DNA from: Haematobia irritans
Lineage: Eukaryota > Arthropoda > Insecta > Diptera > Muscidae
NCBI RefSeq assembly: GCF_050003625.1
Contig: NC_134400.1
Coordinates: 224,542,085 to 224,606,084, forward strand
Reading direction: 5' to 3'
DNA length: 64,000 nt
The position numbers were made by a program, and so were the translations under genes. A model generated the notes under the pieces. The model ran no database searches. It saw only the letters and a list, made by a program, of their open reading frames with translations, and was not told the origin of the DNA. Shown here piece after piece: positions 10,301-21,600 of this stretch; the stretch's first letter is position 1, and every line of letters starts with the position of its first letter.

Positions 10301-11688
10301 GTGTCATTCAGATAAATGGAAACTATTAGGATTTTCCTGGACACATGCATTTGTTTCTCCCGAAATCTGATAAGATGGATTGGTATTCTTCATCACTTGC
10401 CCACAGAAAGAGTTTGCAGTAGTATTTAAATATTTTCCACTGTCCTTTGCATGTAAATAGGTCATTAATAATTTTGTCATTGGCAAAATTTTAATGGGGT
10501 CTGACATTTTTTATATCACATAGACAATAAAAATGTTTGCACGTGTCGATGGGTATCTAGTAACTTTTTATTTTGTATCTAACTCTTTCTCCTCCACAGG
10601 GAGACTATGATCCTTTTGACAAAGCAGCAGAATTTCGAAGACGTCAAGCTTTGCGTAAGAGAAATGTAAACCAAAAGAATCAACGAAATGTTTTGGGTAC
10701 CCCACCACCAGTAGCGGGCAGACGCCATGAAGATGTGCAAACTGACAAATATTTAGAACATCTGGTGTCCAGACCTCCAGAATTCTCAGTAGAAACCCAA
10801 ACTGACTTATTCCTGGAAAAGCCACCGACACCTCCTTATATACCAGCAAAAATCGGTGTGGATGTAGCCACAGAGATTTGTGATGGAGAACTCTTCCAAT
10901 TTGAAACTGAAGTTCAACCCATTGTAGATGTCTTTGTGGATAGCATCATGGAATTGAGTATACTGGAAGTGGCACATGAAAAGGAAATCGATTTGATACG
11001 TGAAAAACAAGCTGAGTAAGTATTTTATGGTCAAGAAGTTTCATAAATTATAACAGTAATAAGAGGTCTGCTTAAAAAATAAAAATCGGTTTTTTGTTTG
11101 TCTCATAACTAATACCAGAGTTCTTTTTCTGGGTGTTTTAATATGGGTATTTAACGCATTTCAATAATTCTCTTTGTTTTCTATGTCAGATTATTGGCCC
11201 AAAGAGAAGCCGAATTGGCAGAATTACGCCGACTTGAAGCTGAGGAGTTACGTTTACAGGCCGAAAAAGAAAGGCGTTTACGTCAAGATGAAATTGCCAA
11301 GTCTTTGGATGAGGAAATGCAAAAAGAAGTTACTGCTGCTAAGTTGTTACAAGGTCACATTGCCAGCATATTGCCGGAGATATTGGATAATTTGGAGCCG
11401 GCTACAGATGTTGCTAAACGCGAAAAACTTATGGAGACGATATGTCCATGGCTGTCAGCCGAAGTAGCCCAGGAAGTTGGCCATATTGTAGATTCACGAG
11501 AAATTCTTACAGTCATCATACAGGAGATTATCAAACAGCGTGCCGAAATATATGCCGACTACAAGGAAGATGGTCCTTCAACCTCAGCAAAACTTGAGAA
11601 TATAAATGAGGAAGAACACGACGAGGTTACCGGCATTGAAGGTTCCTGTGAAACGGATTCAACTCATGATACAACCGCCAGAGTCTGA
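7361..11688 (+). CDS. RSPH3: Radial spoke head protein 3 homologue, 3' part of gene
   Basis: Three exons read cleanly: 7361-7451, 10600-11015 and 11190-11688, all with GT/AG borders and matching phases. Exon 1 gives PYKNIMHDRRVVRGSNYG and exon 2 gives FRRRQALRKR, DVQTDKYLEHL, VETQTDLFLEKPPTPPYIPA and IGVDVATEICDGELFQFETE. These are hallmark blocks of RSP3/RSPH3. Exon 3 is a Glu/Arg-rich coiled coil (about residues 170-215 of the visible part), then LPEILDNL and an amphipathic helix IVDSREILTVIIQEIIKQR. In RSP3 a helix of this kind binds dimerised docking domains. The protein anchors radial spokes to ciliary and flagellar outer doublets, so expression is probably in sperm and ciliated neurons. 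At least one 5' exon is missing, since the first visible base completes a split codon. The 3.1-kb first intron is full of repeats. Confidence 0.92.
7625..8144. mobile_element. MITE in RSPH3 intron
   Basis: The ends tacactcaaaaaaaagtgaac and gttcactgttttttcagtgt(a) are inverted repeats of about 20 bp. The flanking TA suggests a Tc1/mariner-type target. The interior is AT-rich without an ORF. Confidence 0.6.
8238..8600. repeat. Two tandem units of a dispersed muscid-type repeat
   Basis: About 180-bp units, 8255-8430 and 8431-8600, share aatcggt-cagatttagat, agctcccatata and catagtggcctcatttatta. Related fragments lie at 3490-3600 and 35480-35520. They are in the RSPH3 intron. Confidence 0.65.
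8700..9660. repeat. Diverged array of catatatgtttgg-type motifs
   Basis: Dozens of imperfect copies of aacatattatgtttggga-like words occur on both strands at 8700-8940 and 9360-9650. The two blocks are separated by a SINE copy and other DNA. The array looks like decayed satellite or an element with internal repeats. It has no coding frame. Confidence 0.6.
9055..9260 (+). repeat. tRNA-derived SINE, second family (copy 2)
   Basis: A box-B-like motif (tgttcgaatccccg) and the body (aataatttcttctac, aaaatctcgtggaagtga) match the SINE at 6233. The 5' half of the tRNA head is decayed. Confidence 0.6.
9800..10089. repeat. Decayed copy of the cactcatagaaaa repeat family
   Basis: gctgtttgctgaaatagcaaacattt and the end ttttttctataagtgtag match the copies at 41426-41912 and 56126-56828. 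The left end is not clear. Confidence 0.55.
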
Positions 11689-12085
11689 TAAACGGAATAT
11701 GATGACCAGACAACATACACCTCTATATTTTTTATCAATTATTATTATGCGTTTTATATTTCTCATTATCTTTGTCTATCGTCATTTGTTTGTCTGCATA
11801 ATATTTCACTTCACATTACCAATGTTCTCAAAGAAAATTGTTGAAAGGTGATGGAAATATGAATACTCTAAATTGTTGCAATAGCCGCCTTTAAAAAGCC
11901 AGTAGAGGCAAAGGTTCAGAATCAGAAACTTGAATTGAATTCGTTTTCAAACGCTGTGATATGAAAGCATATTGAATTCCAGACTTTGACAAACCGTTGC
12001 TTTAACTGGAAAGTTCTATTTTTTAAAGGCGGTATCTATTAATGTACTTAGTTTATAAATGTAAATAAATCAAATAAATAATACA
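11689..12085 (+). other. RSPH3 3' UTR with poly(A) signals
   Basis: AATAAA occurs at 12064-12069 and again at 12073-12078, about 380 bp after the RSPH3 stop. No other ORF of note is present. Confidence 0.6.
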
Positions 12086-13271
12086 CTCAAAGAAACTTGT
12101 TTGCAAAAAAAATCTGCAAATAACAATCCAAGATGTGGAAACTAAGGTCGAAAGTTGCAAAGTCGACTTTAGACATCGCTACTTTGAACTTTTTGTGAGT
12201 TGTCTGTATAAAATGGTCCACCCCACATTCCCTTTCAATCGAAATTCGAATGTTTGGGATTTTCGTTAAAATTCGGTTAGTCGATTTTGACCAATATTTA
12301 AAGGGTAGGGAAGGATTAAGGGACCTATCTCTAAAGACAGACCGGGATGAGTGAAGGATCCAAACGCGGCTATGGTCAAAAAATTTAACGTTACTTTAAT
12401 TAGGTTTTATTAGTGAACAAATTCTACACAGGAAAAAACTATCACCAACATTTTTTCAATTAAAATTTTAATTAAATTTCGAAAAAAAATTCAATTAATA
12501 ATGTAATTGATATAAAAATGTTTTCAAAAAAAAAATAATTGTATCAATTAATTTTTTAATTGAATTTGGTGATTGATACTAACGATTCCGTGATTGTAGA
12601 CATTTCAATTAAAAATTAATTGGATCAATTAATATTTTTTTCTGACGTGCGTCCATGCTGATTAATGCTCATATTATTAACTAAATTATAACACCGACAT
12701 TGTGCACAGTTCTCAGTAGAAAAACTTTATTTTGGAACAAAAGTTCCTTTTATAGCTACATACGATACAAAATTTAATGTTATACCTCAAAAGAGCGTAT
12801 TATATCCATAAGAGTGAGCACCTTCGCTATAAATGTAATGAAAGTGAGAAAAAGTTAATAAGAATGGTGAGAATCAGAGAATGAATGATAAACTCAAGAG
12901 AGCATAAAATACATAAACAATGAATGTGAGAATCCAATCATGGTTCCATTTCCATACACAACTTCATCTCTTTCTATGCAATTAGATTATTTTAAATTGA
13001 AAGTTTTAATTTGCACTGCCCTCTCAAACGGAAAGAGAGGAAACGAACTCAAAGATTTCCTTAGGAAGATTTCAAACAAGACACTTGGTTTTCCTTCAAT
13101 TTAATATATTTTTAATTTCATAGGCAAAGCAAACAATAATATAATATAAAGATATAGCTTTCTTATAGACATTATTTTTTAATAATACATACAATAACAT
13201 AACACGTCATTACAGATTTGTTCTTTCCACTGACAAACTAAAAGAAAATTACACATCGTCAATCAAACAGT
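12086..13271. other. Spacer between convergent RSPH3 and Ist1
   Basis: No gene is seen. 12430-12640 is an AATTAA-rich repeat of the type also at 3785-4190 and 49831-50330. The right part presumably holds the Ist1 3' UTR, but no clean poly(A) signal was identified. Confidence 0.5.
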
Positions 13272-16107
13272 TTATCTACGTTTTTTTAAATTTTCAAAGC
13301 GTTTTGACAAATCGTCAAAATCAATATCGTCATCGTTATTATTCGGCTTGACATCATCAGATGGCATATCCATTGGAACATTAGGTAATTGAGGCATTTC
13401 CATAGACGGTGGAGGTGCCGTAGGTTGAGCAGCCGGTGGCATTTTGCTACGTGGTTGAGGCTTTGGTTTGTTGGAATTCTGTAAAAAAAAAACGCAGTTA
13501 TGGTAAAATTACAATCAATAGAAAGGTGATCTGCATTCCAAGTGCAGTATAAAAAATTGCGCATTGCATTAGAGGCTACCTGTAAATTAAGTGGATTAAT
13601 CGAGGTATAACGGGGTGGAGGATCATTATCCATTTTTTGGCGCTGTTATTTTTTACAAAAATAAAATAAAAACAAAACAAAAAAATCAAATGAAACATAA
13701 ATGCAGCATATCAATAAAATTACACAGTGATGATGATGGGTGTGTTAGGATGAAAAACATATTTATTTGCTTGCTAATATAATTTGCACAACGACACACA
13801 ATAATGAAATAAAAGGAACAAAGCTGCAAACACACTAAACAAAACCAGTAACGCACAACAAATAAAACGTACCAATATATTTGGATCAATGGATTCATCA
13901 TCACCTTGCAGTTGTGATGGCACATCGGCATTGACTTCTTCCTGTTAGTATTAAATAAAATATATTTGATTTTTGCATGCAATTGCTTGTTACTCTTAAT
14001 AATAAAAAAAATAGTAAAACAGAACTTATGGGGTTTGAAAAATTAATTCCAATTAGATAAATTCCAAAAAGTTTAGGTTCAATACGAAATTAGATCGAAT
14101 TCACTTTTATAATGGAATATAGTAAAATGAATAATAATGAAATGTCTGTTTAAGTTGTTCAAACTGAACCCTTCAGTTTTAACTAGATAAAATTGAAACA
14201 CACTGCCGTAAACAAATGATGGAATTTCATTTGTCAACAACTCTTTGGTAAAAGTAAAATATAATAGATTAGTGTTATTGTCATTCCATTGCCATTTAAT
14301 AAAAAGCTTGCTGAATAGGAGATGGTTCAAAACAGTTACCCGACTTTTATTAGCTCTTTTGAAGATTTTCGAAATAGTATACTATGCATCTATGGAAATT
14401 TCTCAAGGTGAATAAAGTCGGGTTTGGAGATAAAAAAGTAGACTTTTTAAGACCAAAAATCCAAAAGTCGAATTTAAATTTTGTATACTATGTATACTAG
14501 CGCAATACATGTCTTATTTCATAGGTTGATAGGGCAAAAGAATTATCCAAATACAAATGTTCCTCTCCATTATGTCAGATAGCGAATATCTAATTTTGTA
14601 TTTCAAAGTCGACGTAGCAATTTTTATGGTTCTCATCAAAAGTCACTTCTATGATGCTATCTGGTCATTACAAAAAAAAAGACTTTTGCAATATAAGATA
14701 TTGGTTTCTGATTTGAATAAATTTTGGAATGCATCAAAAGCTGATCAGGTAAAATTAAACGCATGGTTCATGCAAATGATGGCTATTGTCTGAATTTATG
14801 CATTACTCCTAACAAAATTTAAACTTAATTTAATTCCATATACCCCAAAAGTAAAATGTATTTGTGTTGCTTTTCGTTATATACAAATTCATTAATACAG
14901 CTGCATGGAAGTGAAAGTGGATGAACTTTTTTGTCTGTAATAACTTGTTTGGAATTTGTTACGAATAAGTAAGTGTACCACACCGCGTTTATGAACACAA
15001 CTTTGGCCGATATATAAAATCAAAATGCCATCAAATTACTTAAAATAGCATCACCAAAAAAAGGTAGACACGTCCTATACTTACATTAATAAATTGTGTA
15101 TTCAAATCCTTAACCTCATTGTTTGGAGTAGTGGTCGGTGGTATATTGTAGTTGAATGGTGGTGGTCCGCCAGAAGCAGTGCCACCAGAAGGGCCACCAT
15201 ATGGCAAGGGAGGAGCAGCAGCTCCACCACCGCCACCACCACCATAGGGTGGAGGATAATTAAAAGGTTTATTGTTTGGAACAGCCGGCATTGGTGGTAA
15301 ACTGGGATATCCAATAAAACCGATTTCATGTGGGCCCCCTCCACCCAGATTATTCCGATCCGATAAATCAATAAGAGATTGATCTTTAGCTATTCGTATA
15401 GAAGATGCTTTATGTTAGAGAATATATACACTGTGAAAGAATACTCAATTACCTTGACCATCACCATCTTCATTCATTACTTGAGGATCCGGTTCATACT
15501 CAATGTTATAGTTCTTGGCAATCTCAATTAGGTATTTCTCCACCAACAACTTGGGTGGGGCTTGCAACTGCAGTTTATGCATTAATTTATGGGAGACATG
15601 GTGATCGTCTCCTGTAGCTGTCCGTGCTTTTTCGGCAAATTGTGGCCCATATTTTTGTATGAAAATATCAGAAATTACTTTTAGCTCTGCTACATCACTC
15701 TGCATACGAGGACAGACCCACACCACGCTAGAAACTGCCTCAGCAATACCATCATCTAATTCCTTCATTTGAGTTACAAGACCAAATCTGGCCAATAATA
15801 AATCGCAATACATTTCCACCACTTCCATGGCTTCCACAAGATAGTCTTCCCTTTTATATAGTAGAAACACAGGTCGAACACAAGTAATAAGAAATAGTGT
15901 CAAACATTTACAATTATTTGCATACCTTATAATATGTTCAACTCTTATTCGAGCCCTTTCTGTTTTTCCTGTCGCCAAGAAATCGGCAATTTCTTTTCTG
16001 GATTTCTGAGCAATCTCAGCTTTTTTCTTCTCCAACAGTTTAAGACGATTCACAGCTAAACGCAAATTCGTCTTCAACTTAGTATAATTGGGGCCACTAC
16101 TAAACAT
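13272..16107 (-). CDS. Ist1: IST1, ESCRT-III-associated endosomal sorting factor
   Basis: The gene is complete in six exons: 16107-15926, 15850-15453, 15389-15085, 13941-13873, 13642-13580 and 13478-13272 (407 residues). All borders are GT/AG and all phases agree. The N-terminal IST1 domain (about residues 1-190) is very conserved: LRLAVNRLKLLEKKKAEIAQ, RIRVEHIIREDYLVEAME, YCDLLLARFGL, PPKLLVEKYLIEIAKNYNI. The middle is a Pro/Gly-rich linker with a Gly run. The C-terminus DIDFDDLSKRFENLKKR is the MIT-interacting motif that in known IST1 binds the MIT domains of VPS4/LIP5 and spastin. The family regulates ESCRT-III/VPS4 during endosomal sorting and abscission in the cytosol. Human IST1 has 364 residues, so the length fits. 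The third intron (1.1 kb) shows no clear element. Confidence 0.96.
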
Positions 16108-16278
16108 TTTTGTGGCACAAAAGAAGTTCCTTAGTTCCTTTCTGCACTTTTAATTTTATGAGCTAGTCAATGAAATTCACTTCATCGATAGTAAACAATG
16201 ACTCATAAAACTTTATCGATTACACACTCACAGAAGGTAGTCGATATAACTGCGATAACAATAACAATGGCTACATAT
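16108..16278 (-). promoter_or_regulatory. Ist1 upstream region with ATCGAT motifs
   Basis: Directly upstream of the Ist1 ATG are catcgata (16183-16190), tatcgatt (near 16214) and gtcgatat (near 16239). They resemble the dipteran DRE core TATCGATA, common in promoters of housekeeping genes. The link to transcription is inference only. Confidence 0.4.
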
Positions 16279-16370
16279 GTTGCGAAAAAAACAGCTGTCT
16301 TTCACAGATATTAGATTCGCATAGATGATCCGTTTCTCTCAGCAAAAGATTAATATAGTTTTGATGTTTT

Positions 16371-18465
16371 CCCAATAAACACAAACGTTTGAAAAATACT
16401 AAAATTCAATAATTTTTCAAACATTTTTTCAAAGGATTAGGGTAATATTCAAGTTGAGAAATTGTTGAGAAAATCGCGTTCTCAACAAAAAACAGACATT
16501 ACCCTCAACAGTAAAATTCAACACAATAGCAATAATTTCTCAATTGTAATCCTCAAATTGAAATGCATCGCTACTCAATAATTTCTCAAACAGTTTTCAA
16601 TGTGAGAAAAATAAAAAATTACCATTGTTGCGAATACTTTCCAACCACAATTTGTATGAAAGTCAATCCTAGTTCTAACTGAAAGTCAATACTAAATTTC
16701 TAGGGATTTTGTAAATTTTATTATTTTTTTCGTTAACAAATATAATAATCTTAAAAATAACATTAATAATATATAAAAATAATAATATAATACCAATCAA
16801 AATGTAATTATCTTATTAAAAGTATTAATAAATAAAACTATGAATACAACTTTAAATATCTTAAACATTTTTACATGTATAATTCCATTTCCTCCATAAT
16901 GTTGGTGTCATTAATATGCTGGCAATTTGAAATAATTACTATCGAGGAACTTGCTGGCTTGTGTGTTAGAATAGATTCCAGCAAGAGGAAATCACAAAAT
17001 ATCAAACTGATGACGGGATGTAAATTGATGTAATGCACATTTTCATCCAGAAGTTCTTGATATAGGAATTGTTGCACTTTGGTTTAATTGATTGCACTTT
17101 GTAAGTTTTCTGAAAACTTTTCTTTGTTGTTCCCTTCATCGGTTTTTCATCGGCCAACATCTTCCAAGAATATACCATCCAATGATTTTAGTTTTCTGCA
17201 AAACAATCGAGTTTTGTGATTTCCATTATGTTTTCATTTCACTTTTTATTTTGACTTACCAATTTTTATTTCTTCCAACTGACCACGTACTTCGTGATTT
17301 CCTCAAGAACGTTGGTGTTACAAAATTGTTATTAAAATACTGGCAATTTTCAGGAACTTGATGACCAGATAATTTGAATAAATTTCCAGCAATTTCAATT
17401 CACAAAATAACAAATTAAACCGATGATGCACATTTTCATCCAGAAGTTCTTGATATAGGAATTGTTGCACTTTGGTTTAATTGATTGCACTTTGTAAGTT
17501 TTCTGAAAACTTTTCTTTATTGTTCCCTTCATCGGTTTTTCATCGGCCAACATCTTCCAAGAATATACCATCCAATGATTTTAGTTTTCTGCAAAACAAT
17601 CGAGTTTTGTGATTTCCATTATGTTTTCATTTCACTTTTTATTTTGACTTACCAATTTTTATTTCTTCCAACTGACCACGTACTTCGTGATTTCCTCAAG
17701 AACGTTGGTGTTACAAAATTGTTGTTATTAAAATACTGGCAATTTTCAGGAACTTGATGTCCAGATAATTGGAATAAATTTCCAGCAATTTCAATTCACA
17801 AAATAACAAATTAAACCGATGATGCGATATAAATTAAACTATATCACATCGATAGTTTAATTTATATCGCATCATCGGTTTAATTTGTTATTTTGTGAAT
17901 TGCGAATTATCATCCAGTAGTTGTTGATATGGAAAAGCATAAATACCAAGTTTTTTTTGGTTGCACTTTGATTTATGGAAACTTTCTCTTCTCGATAAGC
18001 CACTACCATTTTTCATCGGCCAGCCTCTTAATGTGTCCAAGAATCAGCATCCAAATATTTTAGTTGTCTGCAAAGAGATTTGAGTTTAGTGACTTCCTTA
18101 AAGTTTTCATTTCGTGTTTTAGTTTTACTTACCAATTATTATAAGCAATTTCAATTGATTATTAAAAATTTCCACATTTTTGTATTTCTTCCACGAACTT
18201 TGTTGTCCAAAGTAGTATTGAAAACCATGTGGTTTTTTCGTTGCATTTCAGGGTAGTGTTTTGTCAAAGTTTTCTCCAATTATCTTCAACACATTTTCAA
18301 AGTTTTCGTCAACATTTTGCCAAATTGGTTGTAATTCGCAAACAGTTTGAAGATTTATTGAAGATGAGCTATTTCAAGTCAAGTTGAATTTATGTTGAAA
18401 ATTATATTTACCCTCAAACTGAAAAGTTTTTGCATTTGAAAAACGCTCATCCTGTGTTTATTGGG
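16371..18465 (+). mobile_element. 2095-bp TIR element, copy 1 (unclassified DNA transposon)
   Basis: The ends are CCCAATAAACACA and TGTGTTTATTGGG, flanked by TT (16369-16370 and 18466-18467). The empty copy at 19640-19655 (gatgttttcatagattg) shows that only this TT was duplicated. The interior has no transposase. It contains two close tandem repeats of about 393 bp (near 17080-17400 and 17473-17790), a third diverged unit (17900-18200) and a palindrome at 17813-17902. Copy 2 at 31252-33346 is the same length and, where compared, identical in reverse orientation. Superfamily unknown; a non-autonomous element is most likely. Confidence 0.85.
17813..17902. repeat. Near-perfect palindrome inside the 2095-bp element
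   Basis: aaccgatgatgcgatataaa and its reverse complement flank a short centre (tatatcacatcgata). The arms are about 38 bp and extend into the flanking caaattaaacc/ggtttaatttg. Copy 2 has the same hairpin at 31816-31905. Confidence 0.75.
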
Positions 18466-19121
18466 TTCATAGATTGTAATGCCACATTATAGATGATTTA
18501 TACGTTGTTTAGGAAAACAACGAATGCAAATGGTCATTGTTTCAATCCAAGTTTGGACCGATCTCCAAAAAGATTTTATTTTGTCTGAATAATGCGCTGG
18601 TGATCAGTGTTGCCAATTTGGTGCTTTTAGCACCAAATTTAGTGCTTTTTGATTTCTAAAAAGCACCAAATTGCCTTTTTGGTGCCTTTTCAAAAAAAGC
18701 ACCAACTTGGTGCTTTCTGGCATTTTCATTTAGTGCTTTTGGTGCTTTTTTTTTTATTTTGAACAGTATTAAGTTTAATTGCTACAAAAATTTTGATTAG
18801 ACTTTCAAGAGCCGAAGAAACTCAAATTTATTGCCAAATATAGAATTTGATTGTTATGAAGTTGGTATTGATTATTTTTTAATTAATATTGTTATTTAGG
18901 ATATTCTGTAGGAAAGTCGAGCGATGAGTATCGAATTTTTGAATTTGGTAAAGATGTCATTAAAAACGTTTGTATTAAATTCACAAAAGCACGCACAACT
19001 GAAATAAGCAATAGACTCCTTCCATATATTAATATTTTGAAAGTTGAAAAACATCATTGATCAAAATGAATAGGACGAAAGCATTAAAACTGATCAAAGT
19101 GTATACTTGAATAGCGGTTCA

Positions 19122-19341
19122 TAATGGTGAGTACTAAGTTCGAGTTTTGCCGCTAAAGTGAAAACTATAAAATATGCATAAAATTATGCATATTTGCTGC
19201 AAATTTTATTATAACTTGATGGGGAATAGCCAAAAGCAAATTTTCACAAAGTTTGTATTCCTTAAAATGAATTATTAAAGAAAAGTAATTGTGAAAAAAT
19301 GACTATTTTAGCAGCTAAACTCGATCTTAATACCCACCTTA
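19122..19341. mobile_element. MITE with AGGTGGGTATTAAG-type ends (copy 2, diverged)
   Basis: taatggtgagtactaagttc on the left and aatacccacctta on the right match the family at 5141-5374 and 34213-34448, with several substitutions. It is nested in the hAT element at 18605-19502. Confidence 0.7.
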
Positions 19342-19363
19342 ACTTCTATAATACATCTTCGGA

Positions 19364-19368
<5 letters not shown>

Positions 19369-19402
<34 letters not shown>
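19369..19402. repeat. Poly-T tract
   Basis: A run of more than 30 T lies inside the hAT element at 18605-19502. Length here is uncertain in any assembly. Confidence 0.8.
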
Positions 19403-19405
<3 letters not shown>

Positions 19406-19826
19406 TAGAGCATTTAATTTTTGATTTTGTGGTGGAAGATGGTATGTTAGAATTTATAATATATTTTTGGTGCGTTTTGGCCTTGGGGAGTTGGCAACAC
19501 TGCTGGTGATATATTTGAGAGTTTCAAAGTTGCCCCTACCCTGCAAAACCTTTGTTGCGAAAAAAAACAGCTGTCTTTCACAGATATTAGATTCGCATAG
19601 ATGATCCGTTTCTCTCAGCAAAAGATTAATATAGTTTTGATGTTTTCATAGATTGTAATGCCACATTATAGATGATTTATACGTTGTTTAGGAAAACAAC
19701 GAATGCAAATGGTCATTGTTTCAATCCAAGTTTGGACCGATCTCCAAAAAGATTTTATTTTGTCTGAATAATGCGCTGGTGATATATTTGAGAGTTTCAA
19801 AGTTGCCCCTACCCTGCAAAACCTTT

Positions 19827-20283
19827 CATTACCAAAAAATATTGGATGCAACCTCGTACAAACTTGGTAAGTATATTAAATGGAAATTTGATTACGCAAA
19901 GACATGTCCTATAAGTACTTGTTTTCTCAGCATTGTAAGCGTTGACGAGATAATAGTAAAAAATGCAGTGTGTGAGAAATAAACAACAAATATATTGACT
20001 GTGTAGTAGTAACCGCAACTATACGGTATTGGTAAGTCATGATTTTCAAGTACGCGGTATTTATGAGGGTAAGACACAAATGCTCTTCGTAATCAGTTTT
20101 CGCCTCAACTAATTATCCAGGTTTTGCTGGATGTACCAAATCTAAGTTACGAATTGAAAATTATGTTTTTAGTTATCCGATTTGTCCAATTTTTAGCCAG
20201 TGCATAAATTTTCCGATTTGGAACACATAATGTCATATATTTTTAGAGCCATATGTCGTCCTTCTAACTATTCAAAACGGAAG
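19827..20283. other. Spacer, no gene seen
   Basis: Only short overlapping frames are present. They have no recognisable domain and no convincing splice structure. Confidence 0.5.
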
Positions 20284-21173
20284 TAGTGTTGCGAAAGTAA
20301 CGAGTATTTGATTACAAGTACTCGTTACTGACTAATTTTTTGAGTACTCGTTACTAGTAAAAGAGTACTCAATATCTTCAATGCCAGTTTTTTTTCTTCT
20401 GACGGTAAGTAAGTTGGCGGTTTGGAAGTAAAATTCTTGACTTCTTGGAAAATATTAATCGAAGTTTTCGAAAATCGTTTTATCAGTTAAAATAACACGA
20501 AAAGGATATATGGCTTCACCTTTGAACAAAGTGAAAAATTTATCTGATTTCTTAAAAACGGTTGCATTTGAAAAAATTTGCATTGGGTTTAGGTGGGAGC
20601 TATAATTTAAAGCATCACATGGATCACGTCTCATGCGAATAGTATGAATAATAATGTCGTTGACTTCAGCTGGTTCAATCCAATTGTTTTCAGAGAAGGT
20701 ACCCAAGCTTATTCAAAAATTTCAACATTGGATAATTTCAACATTGGGTCTCACGATAAAAATGATCGCTAAATATTTTCATCCACTGTCAATGGTGGAA
20801 AATGGTGGATTTAAAAAGTTTGCAAATTGCAAGCATCAGTAATACACAATGCCATTTAGATATACCCTGACGAAAAAATACCAAATAGTGAATACGAAAT
20901 TGGCTCTAAACATTTGAATGATTGGTGAAAATCTTTTTCTAACGAGACTCATATATCTACAACACCACATTTTATAACCCTAGAATAAAACTGGATAATT
21001 TAATTTGGTTTTTTATACTGTTTTTAAATAAAAAAAGAGGAAGATATTATTAAAAATTGCCCACAATGTCTTTTTTAATTTTTTTTATAAAAGTAACGAG
21101 TAGTAACGAGTACTCAATTCAAAAGTAACGAGTAGTAACGAGTAGTCAAAAGTAATCAAAATTTACAACACTA
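20284..21173 (+). mobile_element. hAT element with TAGTGTTG ends and transposase remnant
   Basis: The ends TAGTGTTG (20284-20291) and CAACACTA (21166-21173) are inverted. The flanks aacggaag (20276-20283) and aacgggag (21174-21181) are an 8-bp TSD with one mismatch. Subterminal DNA repeats taacgagtactc/gagtactcgtta. On the + strand 20735-20842 reads MIAKYFHPLSMVENGGFKKF, similar to the conserved block of BED-type hAT transposases (P-S-VE--GF). The rest of the enzyme is deleted or frameshifted. Confidence 0.75.
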
Positions 21174-21181
21174 AACGGGAG

Positions 21182-21600
21182 AAGTACCACATCCCTATTA
21201 TAGAGATGCCAGACGTGAATAATTTAGTTAAATAATAGCTCTGTAAGGAAATTATTCCATAGACTCAATAAGGAAATGAAATTTACAAATTTCAAGGACC
21301 ACCATTGTGGCATATATTTTTTTTTAATCTTGATTCCGGTTTACTGGATTATTTTTATTTTATTTCAAACATCAATACATAGGAAGCCTAATAAGGCCTA
21401 TAATACATGTATTGTAAGATTAACTACTACACTAAGTTGTAGTATAACTAATTTAATGGTAAATTTCTTATCAATGATAAATACATTACAATTAAAACTT
21501 GGTCCCCCAACCACAAAGTATTGCAAAATTAAATAATATAAAAACCCAATAACCAGCACATTTATTAAGAAAATGGTAACTCATTAAGAATGTGTGTCAT
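21182..21600. other. Spacer, probably LINE 3' flank
   Basis: No gene was recognised. It probably includes the 3' UTR of the - strand LINE fragment that follows, but that end could not be fixed. Confidence 0.4.

Larger units (their letters stand above)
18605..19502. mobile_element. Non-autonomous hAT element with CAGTGTTGCCAA ends
   Basis: The left end CAGTGTTGCCAA (18605-18616) and right end TTGGCAACACTG (19491-19502) are inverted repeats. The 8-bp TSD ctggtgat is exact (18597-18604, 19503-19510), and the uninterrupted site exists at 19775-19782. The subterminal DNA repeats ttggtgcttttt and aaaaagcaccaa many times on both strands, as hAT transposase-binding sites do. No transposase is left. 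A MITE sits inside at 19122-19341, and a poly-T run at 19369-19402. Confidence 0.88.
16279..19826 (+). repeat. Tandem duplication of a 270-bp unit; first unit filled with transposons
   Basis: Unit 2 (19553-19826) runs from tgttgcgaaaaaaaacagct to gcaaaacctt. Unit 1 (16279-19552) carries the same sequence but is opened at two points. At 16370/18466 it holds the 2095-bp element, and at 18604/19503 it holds a hAT element. Removing both insertions and one TSD copy each leaves about 271 bp, matching unit 2. Unit 2 is therefore the intact empty-site sequence for both insertions. The function of the unit itself is unknown. Confidence 0.88.

Noticed and set aside
15040..15300. Trp/Ser-rich + strand frame opposite the Ist1 Gly/Pro linker
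   Set aside because: It is a shadow of the proline/glycine codons of Ist1 exon 3.
15850..16107. Ist1 read straight through from exon 1 to exon 2
   Set aside because: The 75-nt gap keeps the frame by chance, but it has GT/AG borders and its translation breaks the conserved EHIIREDYLVEAM block.
17092..17757. Two nearly identical 89-90-codon frames (MHFVSFLKTF...), present again at 31960-32625
   Set aside because: They repeat because the 2095-bp element contains a tandem duplication. They run against the direction of the intron-like signals, have no domain, and are Phe/Leu-rich as AT-rich DNA gives by chance.
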